Assembly: GCA_040414675.1 (NCBI GenBank)
Contig: JBEDUN010000031.1
Location: 1 to 64,000 of the forward strand
Direction: 5' to 3'
DNA: 64,000 bases
Origin: JARBAU01 sp040414675
GTDB taxonomy: Archaea > Thermoproteota > Nitrososphaeria > Nitrososphaerales > Nitrososphaeraceae
In this document: positions 1 to 9,231 of the stretch, one piece after another
How the letters are laid out: each line of letters starts with the position of its first letter
Numbering within the stretch: position 1 is the stretch's first letter
Translations under genes and position numbers: made by a program
Notes under the pieces: generated by a model
Database searches by the model: none
What the model was told of the DNA's origin: nothing
Seen by the model: only the letters and a program-made list of their open reading frames with translations

Positions 1-2
1 AT

Positions 3-458
3 TTTATTCCCTCAGAACAAGCCGAAGGGCTTTACGAATCCAAGACAGTTCCTACTAGAGTTGGCTCTTATAGTCTTACTATGAACGGCACCATTCAAGG
101 AGAAAAAGTGTCAAATATAGAAATACCATTAGATCTTGTAGAATCGACACAAAAGATCTCGTTTCCAGATGCATCTACACCTAATGTAGGCAATTCAGGT
201 ACTCAGTCCGCAAACAACAACATAGGTCCTAAATTACAGACAATAATTAGTGGCATGTCAAATGATGTACAATCTTCCAAAACAGACATTCAGTCGTTGG
301 CTAAGAATATGGGGGGGATTCAAAAATCGATTGCAGACATTAAGAGCTCTGTAGATCGCTCCTACATGATTGCAATGGTCGGTATAGGTGCAGGTGTCGC
401 AGGTATCGTTATAGCAGCTGTATCTTTATCCCGCAAGCAAGTACTTGGATTTCACTGA
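3..458 (+). CDS. C-terminal part of a membrane-anchored extracytoplasmic protein (5' partial)
   Basis: The frame is open from the left edge of the window, so the gene begins upstream and the ATG at 81 is probably internal. About 151 residues are visible. The first part is polar and beta-like, with a segment ending in GSYSLTMNGTI. A Ser/Asn-rich linker and a short heptad-like stretch follow (around the DVQSSKTDIQSL segment). One transmembrane helix near the C terminus (AMVGIGAGVAGIVIAAVSL) ends in a basic SRKQ, which suggests an outside N-terminal part and a short cytosolic tail. I recognise no named family; a metal- or substrate-binding surface protein is only a guess. Confidence 0.6.
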   Translation, partial: FIPSEQAEGLYESKTVPTRVGSYSLTMNGTIQGEKVSNIEIPLDLVESTQKISFPDASTPNVGNSGTQSANNNIGPKLQTIISGMSNDVQSSKTDIQSLAKNMGGIQKSIADIKSSVDRSYMIAMVGIGAGVAGIVIAAVSLSRKQVLGFH

Positions 459-602
459 CTTAAATTGTATAATTCGACGAATCGTTCTTTTCTATTCTTG
501 ATACCGTAACATAAATTCATTTGATTTTAGTAACACCTTCTAACCAAATTTCACTCTGTCGTCCAAAACTTAATATGTCGCTAGAGATATTACTAGTGAT
601 AT

Positions 603-1139
603 ATGAAAGAGATTGTTACAAAGTGGCTAGGGAAAGTAGGAAGTTCCATACCTAGAGGATTTTCTAGATATTACATTTTAAATCTCTTGAAGGAAGAGCC
701 TATGTCAGGAAAGGCTATTATCAACAAAGCAAGTCTCCAGAGCAGTGGGAAATGGAAGCCTTCTCCAGGGCTAATATATCCGATATTAGGAAGACTACTT
801 CAAGAAGGACTAATCAAGGAAGAAGGTGACGGTAGATACCGGATTACACCTAAGGGAGTTGAAATGGCTGCCGACATTGATTCTATAGGAAATATTGTTA
901 GAAAGCAGCTTGATGTTATGCTTAAAGTGGGTGATACGGGTAAATTTATGGCTCAGGATTTGATTGACAGGGCTACTACAATTGGATCTGCGATAAGTTC
1001 TAATTTAGACAAAATGACTGCCGAAGAACGAAGCAAGTACAAACAAGTTTTGGCACGAGAATTGCGTAAAGTAGAGGCAGGTACAGACCACGATGAAAGC
1101 TTACAAAACGTAAGAGGCAAATCAATAGATGTTGAATAG
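603..1139 (+). CDS. PadR-family winged-helix transcriptional regulator
   Basis: The N-terminal 90 residues match the PadR winged helix. They contain FSRYYILNLLKEEPMSGKAI for helices 1 and 2, a serine/proline turn before GLIYPILGRLLQEGLI for the recognition helix, and GRYRITPKGVE for the wing. PadR proteins repress transcription as dimers, often in response to small molecules, and the remaining 85 residues are helical and would form the dimerization part. The ATG at 603 gives the standard family length. The gene stands alone between the truncated membrane protein and a 430-base gap, so its target cannot be inferred. Confidence 0.85.
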   Translation: MKEIVTKWLGKVGSSIPRGFSRYYILNLLKEEPMSGKAIINKASLQSSGKWKPSPGLIYPILGRLLQEGLIKEEGDGRYRITPKGVEMAADIDSIGNIVRKQLDVMLKVGDTGKFMAQDLIDRATTIGSAISSNLDKMTAEERSKYKQVLARELRKVEAGTDHDESLQNVRGKSIDVE

Positions 1140-1569
1140 ATTTCTAGGAAAAATCAAAGTACCGGTCCACTTTCCCAACATTGTTCCAACTGGTTAAATC
1201 GTCTATGCAATAATCATAAATACGTGACTGGGTGATAGCATCCAACATTTGGTTTGACTAATGGTATTCTTGTCTTCGCTATGATACTGAAGAAAATCAA
1301 ACTGAGAAAACCAAGGCTATTGGTATCTCGTCATCTATGATTCAGAAGATATTCCCATCTTAATTTTGACATACATATGTGAGAATTATTAAAGTTGATT
1401 CTTTTCCTCAAAATGCTTTCCTTGTTTCCGTTATACTGAAGATTCGCTGTTATAGGGATTAAAAGAAACATGTGCAATCTTTAATCAATTCGGTATGTTT
1501 GAGAACAGGCCCAATTCCTGAATATAAAACTCAGGTTGATGATGATAATTCAGAAAAATAATCACTTTA
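1140..1569. other. intergenic stretch without recognisable gene
   Basis: AT-rich sequence between the 3' ends of the convergent PadR and TFB genes. I see no convincing open frame, RNA gene or repeat in it. Confidence 0.5.
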
Positions 1570-2583
1570 CTACAATTGAAAGATCATCTTAATGTCAGAA
1601 AATCTTTTTCTCAGTGTTACCATACTAGTACCAGCAGCGACTGCAATTTGCTCCTGCGTTATTCTTTCCCTTTCTGTGATGCATGCTGCATAGAGCACCG
1701 CAACAGCTAACGCATTGGGGTGTTTTCCTAAAGCCATATGATCTTTACTCACTCTGGTCAACATATCGAGTGCCCTCCTATATGTTCTCTCACTGACTCC
1801 AGCTTTACTAGCTATCTTGGATAAATAACTGCTGGTGTGTACAGCTGGAAGAGCTTGGAGTTTAAGATGTCTAACTAGTAAACGATAACATCTACTCACA
1901 AAAGTGAGGTCACTATTTATGACTTTGGATATTTCATCAAGGGTTCTTGGTACTCTCATTTCTCTACAAGCTACATATACGGACGCAATAACCATTCCTT
2001 CAATTGATCTACCTTTTATTAGATTTTTATCCAATGCTTTTCGATAGTAATACGCTGCTTTTTCTATCGTCGCATCAGTTAAGGAAGCTTTGTCTTTGAT
2101 TCTAGTCATAATTTCAAATGCATTATTTAGGTTCCTTGCTGATCTCTTACTATTAAATGTAGAAATCCTATTCCAACGACGCATTGTTTTTACTTTATTA
2201 ATCTGATCCTGCGTGAGTGCTGTTCCGTTTGCATCAACATTTAAAGCAGAGATAAATGTAGATAAACCCATATCATGAATAGCTAGTGAAGTAGGCAATC
2301 CTGTTCTCTCTTTCGTTTTTATGTCTTCTGTTTTATGGATTCTCCATTCTGCATCCAAAGATTGGGTATTGTCACTTATTACCATACCACAATTACTACA
2401 TACAATTTCACCGGTCTCTACATCAAATATAGTAAGATTACTATTGCATAGTGAACAAACATTCTTAGAATCAGACGAAGAGTTTCCATATACGAACATC
2501 GTGTCCTTGTGTAAACTTAGGTGTTCTGTAGATCTACAATCATTCCCGGATTTTTCTTCGTAGAAAGTTGATCCGTTATACAC
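1570..2583 (-). CDS. tfb: transcription initiation factor IIB (TFB)
   Basis: Archaeal TFB recruits RNA polymerase to TBP-bound promoters. A zinc ribbon is present with Cys43, Cys46, Cys62 and Cys65 (CSLCN and VCSNCG). It is followed by a B-finger-like linker containing EWRIH and by two cyclin repeats, one around residues 150-230 and one around 245-335. The N terminus carries roughly 40 residues ahead of the ribbon, more than most TFBs. Met29 (2499) is an alternative start that would remove most of this. Thaumarchaea usually have several TFB paralogues, and the short, divergent N terminus suggests an accessory paralogue rather than the general factor; that is inference. It is transcribed alone from a 540-base upstream gap. 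Confidence 0.9.
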   Translation of the reverse strand: MYNGSTFYEEKSGNDCRSTEHLSLHKDTMFVYGNSSSDSKNVCSLCNSNLTIFDVETGEIVCSNCGMVISDNTQSLDAEWRIHKTEDIKTKERTGLPTSLAIHDMGLSTFISALNVDANGTALTQDQINKVKTMRRWNRISTFNSKRSARNLNNAFEIMTRIKDKASLTDATIEKAAYYYRKALDKNLIKGRSIEGMVIASVYVACREMRVPRTLDEISKVINSDLTFVSRCYRLLVRHLKLQALPAVHTSSYLSKIASKAGVSERTYRRALDMLTRVSKDHMALGKHPNALAVAVLYAACITERERITQEQIAVAAGTSMVTLRKRFSDIKMIFQL

Positions 2584-2890
2584 GACTCTATATACCTATT
2601 ACTATAATGAAAATGTTTGCTTTTGATTTTAGCCGTACACAATTAGTATTATATTCTACTATCTAAATATGCTACTGAATCACATTTTGCTTTGTCTACT
2701 GGAATCATATTAATGAATGTGTCAATCGAACTATATTATAATTAGTACTCCACGAGTATAAACTGTGATCTGCAATCAATTTCGCGTACTAGTCATATAT
2801 ATAAGTTCAGCTCATCTTTGGAAGTACTAACTTCTAAAATTGATAGTTAAATAAATTATTTTCCGCACGCAATCAAATTAGAATTGATTT

Positions 2891-2903
2891 GATACTTAGT
2901 ATA
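2891..2903. repeat. 13-base motif GATACWTAGTATA, copy 1
   Basis: GATACTTAGTATA here and GATACATAGTATA at 2961-2973 differ at one base. Both are preceded by an ATTGAT-like sequence, and they lie 70 bases apart, seven helical turns, in the region upstream of the amidase. They could be paired binding sites for a regulator or a chance AT-rich repeat. Confidence 0.4.
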
Positions 2904-2960
2904 AAACAAGATATTTTGTATGAAAATTGCCCAGTCTTTGTGTTACCAGAGACAAGAATT

Positions 2961-2973
2961 GATACATAGTATA
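2961..2973. repeat. 13-base motif GATACWTAGTATA, copy 2
   Basis: Second copy of the motif at 2891-2903, with one mismatch, 160 bases before the amidase start codon. Confidence 0.4.
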
Positions 2974-3121
2974 CATCTTCGTTATCCGGAATATAATGGT
3001 CCTATGCGTCTTTGAGCACATACACAAGATTAAATTCATAAATTGCGATTCTATCATGTATATTCTACGAAGCAGTTGAATGAACTGCTATCTTGAAGAC
3101 CAAATACACTAATAATAATTA

Positions 3122-4579
3122 GTGGATAAGAACAACGTGAACCAAAATTATAGCAGTCTCACTGTTAGAGATTTATCAAAAAAGATTGAAGCTTCAGAAA
3201 TATCACCGATCGAACTAGTGAAATACTACATTGATAGAATTAAAAAGTTAAATTGTATCTATAATACGTTCGTCACAATTTTTAACGAAAATGAAATATA
3301 TGAAAATGCCAGAGAAGTAGAGAGGGATATTAAACGGGGACGCTACAGGGGCCCACTTCACGGTATACCTGTTTCTGTTAAAGACAACTTTTTTGTAAAG
3401 GATCTTAGGTGCACTGCAGGATCTAAATTGCTTTCAAATTTCATTCCATCCTATGACGCTTTTATAGTGAGGAAATTGAAAAAATCTGGAGCTATTCTGA
3501 TCGGCAAAAACAGCTTAAATGAATTTGCTGCCGGAATCACTGGTGTAAATCAATTTTACGGCAACACGAAAAATCCTTGGAATAAATTAAGAATATCAGG
3601 CGGTTCGAGTGGAGGTTCTGCTGCAGCAGTTTCAAGCGGAATGATTCCCATGTCTGTAGGCACTGATACAGGTGGATCGGTAAGAGTTCCATCCGCCCTA
3701 TGTGGTGTAGTCGGGTTTAAACCTACGTTTGGACTTGTAAGTAGACACGGTGTGATACCGCTGTCACCGTCGCTTGATCATGTTGGATATATTTCTAAAA
3801 GTGTTTGGGACATAGCTGCATTACTAGAATTTACTGCCGGATGGGATCCTCTTGATCCGACAACTGTTCAAAGAAGACAGCTAGCTTACACGAAAATTAT
3901 CGAAGAGCCGATCGTCGATCCGATATCAATTGGAATACCAACTAACTATTTCATGAACTATTTGGATCGAGATATTGAACGCTGTTTTTATAATTTTCTG
4001 GATAGAATACGGACGATAGTATCAAAAATAAACTATATTAGTCTAAATAATACTGAACACTTTTTTGGCACTTGGAGAAAAATAAGGCTAGCAGAGGCCT
4101 CTGTGATGCATCTTGACATGTGGAATACTCGTTTGAAAGACTACAGTGAAGAAGTTAGGCAACAGCTAAAAGAGGGTAAACGAATATTGGCATATGATTA
4201 TTTACATTCAAAAAAAATAATTTGTGAGATTAAGGCTGATGTTTCTCATGGATTTGCTTCTGGACATTTTGATATTATCGCAGTTCCTACTACAATAACT
4301 GCGGCCCCCTTATTCACTGAACTGGTAAAGATCCAAATTGACAATAATGTCATAAGAACTAGAGAAGCTTTACTAAGAAATACAATTATATTTAATAGTA
4401 TCGGATTACCTGCTATTAGCATACCCATTGGTCTGACAACTGCGAAGATGCCAGTCGGGGTCCAACTAATAAGTCGCGAATTCGACGAGAGCAAGCTGCT
4501 CTCCTTAGCTTATTTATATGAACAGAAGAACAGTGAAATGAGCAAGCTGATGTTGTCATGTCCATCTCTCAAATACTGA
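3122..4579 (+). CDS. amidase-signature hydrolase (GatA-like)
   Basis: Full-length amidase-signature protein of 485 residues starting at a GTG. The catalytic Ser-cisSer-Lys triad is visible: the lysine lies in HGIPVSVKDNF, and the serines lie in the glycine/serine-rich loop SGGSSGGSAAAVSSG followed by GTDTGGSVR. The family hydrolyses amides or supplies ammonia to transamidation as GatA of the Glu-tRNA(Gln) amidotransferase. No gatB or gatC lies nearby, and the C-terminal third is diverged, so a free-standing amidase (for example an aliphatic or aryl amide hydrolase releasing ammonia) is more likely than a tRNA transamidation subunit. The paralogue question can only be settled against the whole genome. 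Confidence 0.85.
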   Translation: MDKNNVNQNYSSLTVRDLSKKIEASEISPIELVKYYIDRIKKLNCIYNTFVTIFNENEIYENAREVERDIKRGRYRGPLHGIPVSVKDNFFVKDLRCTAGSKLLSNFIPSYDAFIVRKLKKSGAILIGKNSLNEFAAGITGVNQFYGNTKNPWNKLRISGGSSGGSAAAVSSGMIPMSVGTDTGGSVRVPSALCGVVGFKPTFGLVSRHGVIPLSPSLDHVGYISKSVWDIAALLEFTAGWDPLDPTTVQRRQLAYTKIIEEPIVDPISIGIPTNYFMNYLDRDIERCFYNFLDRIRTIVSKINYISLNNTEHFFGTWRKIRLAEASVMHLDMWNTRLKDYSEEVRQQLKEGKRILAYDYLHSKKIICEIKADVSHGFASGHFDIIAVPTTITAAPLFTELVKIQIDNNVIRTREALLRNTIIFNSIGLPAISIPIGLTTAKMPVGVQLISREFDESKLLSLAYLYEQKNSEMSKLMLSCPSLKY

Positions 4580-4771
4580 AGGTTGAGATCTATAACTTAT
4601 TTAACAACTATTTATTTAGAGACATATCATGAACTGAAAAAACTCAAAAATCAATAAATGTCAGAATTTAGTCGTAAATATTTTAATCCTATATTAGAAC
4701 ACACTTTTACATAATTCCCCAATCGATGAAGTTGAGAGATGATAAACTAGCTATAGTTGTCAATACGTCCA

Positions 4772-5338
4772 CTAGAGGAAAAAATATGAGCAGATTGTCA
4801 CTACGATAAGTACAATATTAGTAGCAAAATGCAAAGCGTATGCCTGATTGATGCCATATCTGCTGTAGATATACTTGTAAAAAAACCCTAATGGCATTAT
4901 TATGAATACAGCACTAAGTGATACTCCCATGAGTAAATGCAAAAATCCCCATAATACCACGTGTTTTGAACTTTTTCTGAAATAATATTCTTCGAAATAA
5001 TTTACGTGAATCAACATGTACACAAGTAGTGGAATGAATGGAATTATACCAATTAGTCCTTGATGAGCCAATGGACCGGCAGCGATATTGTAGCCAAGCC
5101 ATGAAAGATTCAATATTGGCAAATGGGATAGAAGAGGCATTACTAGGAACACATATCCTAGTAATGCGCCCACCGTTAATGGAAGGAAGTAGAGAATTCT
5201 GATTCCTGACTCCAAATTCGAAATTCTCGTTCTTGTTTCTTTAACTACTAGCAGAGATGGTATTAGAAGAACAACATAAATTATGGTAATGTAAATGTCC
5301 TGCAATTGACAATTGAGATTGATTGTTTGATGAGACAT
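4772..5338 (-). CDS. CPBP-family intramembrane metalloprotease
   Basis: A 188-residue polytopic membrane protein with about five or six helices. The three CPBP (CAAX protease/bacteriocin-processing, ABI) motifs are present: EEYYFR at residues 116-121 (EExxxR), a WGFLH segment with His134 (F/WxxxH), and HFATN with His170 and Asn174 (HxxxN). These glutamic membrane proteases cleave within or next to membrane helices; targets in archaea are largely unknown. The protein is shorter than many CPBP members but has all catalytic positions. It is monocistronic, convergent with the amidase, so the genomic context gives no substrate. Confidence 0.75.
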   Translation of the reverse strand: MSHQTINLNCQLQDIYITIIYVVLLIPSLLVVKETRTRISNLESGIRILYFLPLTVGALLGYVFLVMPLLSHLPILNLSWLGYNIAAGPLAHQGLIGIIPFIPLLVYMLIHVNYFEEYYFRKSSKHVVLWGFLHLLMGVSLSAVFIIMPLGFFYKYIYSRYGINQAYALHFATNIVLIVVTICSYFFL

Positions 5339-5493
5339 ATGAATTTACGTGCAGGGGCAGTCTGAGGAATTTCTATTTATATATCTACATAATATGAATC
5401 GCAAGCCGGGTACGAGAAATACGAAATAACTTACATCTATTCGTGACCTCATGAAATATCTGGGACAAATAGTCGGATATCACCAGCTAGTTT

Positions 5494-5877
5494 TCAAAAA
5501 ATATAATGCATTCTCTGATGTATCATCATCTGCTCGCGATTCTGAAACGGAGCACCACAATGAGCACATATAAATATGCCGAGCTCCTCTATGTCTCCAG
5601 ATTTTAAAACTGCAATTTCAGATTCATCTATCATGTTTTCTACTACACTGTATCCTTCTACGTTACTCAATGAAAGAATCTTCTCTATCGTCTTGATTAT
5701 TGTTTCTTTAATCTCTTGAGGAACCTCCAACACTACTACATCTGCATTCTGACCATTACGATCATCTCTTGGAAGAGAAGAAAACTCTTGGTTACTCAAG
5801 ATCGTGGATTTTAAGTTAAGTGGAAGATGTGATAGATCGACCTTGACTACCATCAGAATTAATTCCAGTGCTATCAC
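5494..5877 (-). CDS. small C2H2 zinc-finger protein
   Basis: A 127-residue protein whose last 25 residues form a classical C2H2 finger: Cys104-x2-Cys107-x12-His120-x3-His124 in CAHCGAPFQNREQMMIHQRMH. The preceding 100 residues are acidic/hydrophobic with predicted strands and a helix around EIKETIIKTIEKIL, and resemble nothing I can name. The GTG at 5877 is the long start; the ATG at 5853 (Met9) is an equally good choice. Archaeal single-finger proteins are thought to bind nucleic acid or protein partners. A second protein with a terminal C2H2-like finger lies at the far end of the window (63466-63894). Confidence 0.65.
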   Translation of the reverse strand: MIALELILMVVKVDLSHLPLNLKSTILSNQEFSSLPRDDRNGQNADVVVLEVPQEIKETIIKTIEKILSLSNVEGYSVVENMIDESEIAVLKSGDIEELGIFICAHCGAPFQNREQMMIHQRMHYIF

Positions 5878-6290
5878 ATTTATACTTATTTCAGAATAGA
5901 TCTATAGTAATATTGAAACACTTGCTACTCAAACGCTGACCTAAATAGCTTCGAGAATCCAATTGTTAGAAACGATGTATAACTTAAAGGTATTATTTGA
6001 GGTCTAAATTACAAATTTCTTGCAGTGTTCTAGTTGTGTAACTATTTCTGCACGACTTCAAGTAATCAATATCTGCAGTCAGTGATCGAGAATAACAATA
6101 AATTACTGATTTCACAAAAATGAAGTGAATCTTGGAAATCTTAAGAGCATGATATGACGAATTTCAAAATTGAGAATTGCCAGGACTATCAGTTTTGACG
6201 TAACATATTTAACAACATTACTAAGTTCTCTTGTTAGAGACAATGCTTTCTTCCCTAGTATTATTGAACAAAGCTATGTTCTTCGAATTA
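5878..6290. other. intergenic stretch without recognisable gene
   Basis: AT-rich, stop-dense sequence upstream of the C2H2 gene and downstream of the HExxE gene. I see nothing convincing in it. Confidence 0.5.
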
Positions 6291-6986
6291 TTATGGAACA
6301 CACTTTTGATCTATGTTAGACCAATACTTTGAAACTAGTGTATTTGAAATAATGGCGCGATCAGAGCTAGTCTCACAAATATCGGCAAGTTCGCATTGCT
6401 GGTCTTCAGGATATTTACACATTCCCATATGTCCGTAGATACCATCATATTCCGGATTTGTCACTATCTCGACAATTTCGTGAGTAATGGTTAAAGTAAT
6501 CTGATTTATTTCATTGAAATTAATTATGTAACCAAAAGGTATTACTACTATAGTATCTTGATCTTTATGACACAATTTATAACTGAAAAAATCATGACCA
6601 CCGTCTACAATTTCAGGATCTTCGCAATCCAATTTCATATCTTCCGTAGGTATTAAGATAAAAGCAGTGTCATGATCGTAGGACACTTTTCTATCCAATA
6701 TTAAGTCCAATATTGCATTTTGCATGTGCCGATCCGAAAATAAGTTCGGAGCTTTAGATGCGGTGTTAGTGACTATCTTGAGTAATGATGGCCTGTGAAT
6801 ATTTCTGTATTGATTCAGCTTTACGAAATAATCACTAGCAAATATCTTACATAGTGCGAATTCGACTTGATTTCTAAATATTTTCTTTGATCTAGTTTCC
6901 CACTCCTTTCCCCAAAAAATAATCTGTATCTTTGAAGATTCTAAAACTCTCCCTCCATGATCATTAACGCATTTTATTGAACGCAA
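6291..6986 (-). CDS. HExxE putative metallopeptidase-like protein
   Basis: 231 residues from a TTG start. The central segment TLTITHEIVEIVTNPEYDG places His169, Glu170 and Glu173 in an HExxE motif followed by TNP. This is the pattern seen in a family of uncharacterised bacterial and archaeal proteins with the consensus HE-x2-E-AVTDP, related to exordium-like secreted proteins. A downstream ELADICE segment fits the third, acidic part of that pattern. It may be a zinc peptidase, but no activity is established for close relatives. No signal peptide is visible. Cysteines at 193, 201 and 207 could form a disulphide or a metal site. Confidence 0.5.
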   Translation of the reverse strand: MRSIKCVNDHGGRVLESSKIQIIFWGKEWETRSKKIFRNQVEFALCKIFASDYFVKLNQYRNIHRPSLLKIVTNTASKAPNLFSDRHMQNAILDLILDRKVSYDHDTAFILIPTEDMKLDCEDPEIVDGGHDFFSYKLCHKDQDTIVVIPFGYIINFNEINQITLTITHEIVEIVTNPEYDGIYGHMGMCKYPEDQQCELADICETSSDRAIISNTLVSKYWSNIDQKCVP

Positions 6987-7061
6987 GCAATATCATAATC
7001 ATTTACATTAGATTATAGACATTATGGTGAGTAATCTGGGGCAATACTTTCTTTGGATCAT

Positions 7062-7187
7062 ATGGGACTGCTAAAAAAGCCATGTTGCATAGGTAGTGCG
7101 TTTAGTAAGGGACTGAAACCCATGTGTGAGCAGTGTGGTCTGGGTTGTTATTCCATACTAGTCGCATATTCTATAAAAGGCGTATAA
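7062..7187 (+). CDS. possible cysteine-rich microprotein
   Basis: An ATG frame of 41 residues with five cysteines, including PCCIG and MCEQCGLGC, followed by a hydrophobic SILVAYS. The CxxC and CxxxC spacing could bind a metal ion. Length and isolation make this a weak call, and it lies in a decayed region. Confidence 0.25.
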   Translation: MGLLKKPCCIGSAFSKGLKPMCEQCGLGCYSILVAYSIKGV

Positions 7188-7494
7188 ATACTCTTTTCGA
7201 CCTTTAACCAGAAAATAAAATATTTGATTAATAGCGACAGAATTCACTATTTCACTTTAAATGTCTGCTATAGTACTAGATCGCTAGGTTGGCAGAATAA
7301 TAAGCAGCTCTATCAAGTGGAATTCTATCATTCAAGCCTGTTATTTCTAAATGTTACTGTCGATAAGTACATTCTACAAAGCTAAATTGGAGCGGCCGGG
7401 TCATATTTTTGAAATGACAGTCTATGACGGACCAAGTTTATTATAGCAGGCTAGCATGATAAGCTAGATATTTATTGATCCGAAATTGTACAGA

Positions 7495-7518
7495 GAGTGG
7501 GATTCGAACCCACGAGTT
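7495..7518 (-). other. displaced tRNA-Ser 3' fragment (attL-like repeat)
   Basis: This 24-base stretch is identical to 18167-18190, the T-arm plus variable-arm end of tRNA-Ser(GCT). It has the same orientation, and weaker similarity with gaps continues to about 7531 (a shared GGGATT, the anticodon-stem end). No 5' half, D-arm or matching acceptor strand follows it, so it is not a tRNA gene. This is the geometry left when an element integrates into a tRNA and restores the 3' end, pushing the original 3' part to its far side. Confidence 0.7.
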
Positions 7519-7796
7519 ATAACCAGGGATTCTATCTAAGTTTCATAATATGCTAGGGATTAGACGCAAGTTGATGGCTTTCATATGATCATTTGGAGAT
7601 GTATATTCTTCATCTGAACAAGGCTGCTAACAGGTTTAATATTCTATCCTCCTCAGATATGTCCTGCAATTGCCCGACCATCAAGAAGATTGAGACAGAT
7701 GCAGAGTTGAGAACAACCTAAGGTATGACTTACGCACCTAAATCGCAGAGCAGCAGCGTGCTTCCTATAGTAGTATACCCTGCCGGCTTCTTAAAG

Positions 7797-7814
7797 TAGA
7801 CCTAAGTGCTAACC
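7797..7814. repeat. 18-base direct repeat, copy 1
   Basis: TAGACCTAAGTGCTAACC occurs here and, identically, at 12971-12988, both inside the putative integrated element. In the second copy the flanks extend it to an imperfect inverted repeat (GGTTAG...CTAACC). It may be a recombination scar, a small IS-end remnant or a regulatory hairpin. Confidence 0.5.
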
Positions 7815-7911
7815 CTGAACAAATGGAAATTGCTTTTCACGAGGAGACATCCGAGTATATATTCCAGTATTCCAATATTTATCTCAACTTAATAATATAG
7901 AAGGTTCCAGA

Positions 7912-9231
7912 ATGAGCACATTTAAAAAAAGAATCGTTATGCTAGGAGCAGGTTATGGTGGAATATTCTTAGCCACTAACATTTCTCGATATATGAAGGA
8001 AAAAACAGGAGAAATAATACTTGTTGATAAGAATCCTTATCATCAATTACTCCAAGAGATTCATTTAGTAGCTGCTGGTTTTAGAACAGCAAATGATGTA
8101 AAGATACCAATTTTGGAGTTAATTAAGGAAATGAATATAAAATTCATTCAATCTGCCGTAAAACAAATAAGACCAGATACAAATCAAGTTATTTTAGAAT
8201 CAACTAAAATTCACTATGATCTTCTCATAATTTGTTTGGGCGCTTCTACAAAGTACTTTAATATTAAAGGAGCAGAAGAAAACAGTTTGCCTTTACGTTC
8301 AATTACTGATGCATCATTGATTTATGATAGGATAAGTTCAATTGTCAATTCGGACAAGAAACAACAACAAAGTGTTGTAATAGTTGGAGGAGGAGCTACA
8401 GGTGTGAGCCTTGGAGGTGCACTATCAGACTTTATAAATGAGAAGAAAAAATCAGATTCAGTTTCTGTAACAATTATAGAAGCTCTACCAACTATTCTTT
8501 CAGGATGGGATAAACGTTTGGTAATGAAAGTAGAAGAAGTATTACTTGAAAAAGGAATAAGAATAATAAGAAACTCTCCAGTTGCTAAAGTCGAAAAAAA
8601 TGCTGATGGTAGCAATAATGATATCTTTCTTAGTGATGATGATGGTAACTCATGGATTCATTCATCTCTTACTATCTGGACTGCAGGAATTAAAGGATAT
8701 AACGTACCAATAACTCCAGAAGTTGAAAAAACTAAAGATGGAAAAATAGTTCTAAATGGATTCTGTCAGACTGATCGTTATCCGAACATTTTTTCTATAG
8801 GTGATATAGCTGCCGTTAGAGATGATGAAGGGAAATTATACCCTCCTTTAGCTCAGATTGCAGTTAGAGAAGCAAAGTACCTATCAGATCTTATACCGAA
8901 ACACTTTATTGTTAATGAGGAAACGAGTGAAGTATCAGGTCCTCCTACCCCTTTATCAATCGATAAGAAATTTGAATATACTATTAACGTACAGTTAATC
9001 TCATTAGGAAATGACGATTATGTTGGATTTATTAATAATCATGTAATAAGTGGCAGCCTGGCAAAATTGGTAGAAGAATTTTCACAGAGTGCATATATCA
9101 AAACGCTCAAGAGCGGTGGTAGAGATGTCATGAATACGAGTTTGTATGGAGATGACACATTTTCCCACATAGTGTCTGGAATAACTTTTGCGCAGTTTAC
9201 TTTTGTAAGATGGTTAAAAAATATAGCCTAG
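7912..9231 (+). CDS. type II NADH dehydrogenase-like FAD/NAD(P) oxidoreductase
   Basis: 439 residues with two Rossmann dinucleotide folds. The FAD site is VMLGAGYGGI at about residues 9-18, the NAD(P) site is VVIVGGGATGVSLGG near residue 155, and the second FAD motif is FSIGDIAAV near residue 295. This is the NDH-2/NADH:quinone oxidoreductase pattern, in which electrons pass from NADH to membrane quinone without proton pumping. The C-terminal third is amphipathic and could dock on the membrane, with no transmembrane helix. It lies just inside the left end of the tRNA-Ser element and is intact, unlike several neighbours. Sulfide:quinone reductase is a less likely alternative because I do not see the paired redox cysteines. 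Confidence 0.85.
   Translation: MSTFKKRIVMLGAGYGGIFLATNISRYMKEKTGEIILVDKNPYHQLLQEIHLVAAGFRTANDVKIPILELIKEMNIKFIQSAVKQIRPDTNQVILESTKIHYDLLIICLGASTKYFNIKGAEENSLPLRSITDASLIYDRISSIVNSDKKQQQSVVIVGGGATGVSLGGALSDFINEKKKSDSVSVTIIEALPTILSGWDKRLVMKVEEVLLEKGIRIIRNSPVAKVEKNADGSNNDIFLSDDDGNSWIHSSLTIWTAGIKGYNVPITPEVEKTKDGKIVLNGFCQTDRYPNIFSIGDIAAVRDDEGKLYPPLAQIAVREAKYLSDLIPKHFIVNEETSEVSGPPTPLSIDKKFEYTINVQLISLGNDDYVGFINNHVISGSLAKLVEEFSQSAYIKTLKSGGRDVMNTSLYGDDTFSHIVSGITFAQFTFVRWLKNIA

Larger units (their letters stand above)
2584..3121. other. divergent intergenic region between tfb and the amidase
   Basis: This 538-base AT-rich region must hold the promoters of the divergent tfb and amidase genes. The only clear structure is a repeated GATAC(T/A)TAGTATA motif, listed separately. 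No small gene or RNA is evident. Confidence 0.5.
6987..7911. other. gene-poor stretch at the left edge of the tRNA-Ser element
   Basis: Holds a possible 41-residue cysteine-rich frame (7062-7187), the tRNA-Ser remnant at 7495-7518, and an 18-base repeat at 7797-7814. Between 7607 and 7712 on the minus strand there is one short helical-looking open frame (reading GQLQDISEEDRILNLLAALF) without a start codon. It is probably a gene remnant. Confidence 0.5.

Noticed and set aside
3122..4579. Calling the amidase GatA of the tRNA transamidation complex
   Set aside because: No gatB or gatC nearby and a diverged C-terminal third, so the general amidase call is safer.
7495..7531. A tRNA gene at the T-arm-like sequence
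   Set aside because: No matching acceptor 5' strand, D-arm or anticodon arm occurs to the right within 200 bases, even allowing an intron. It is a displaced fragment.
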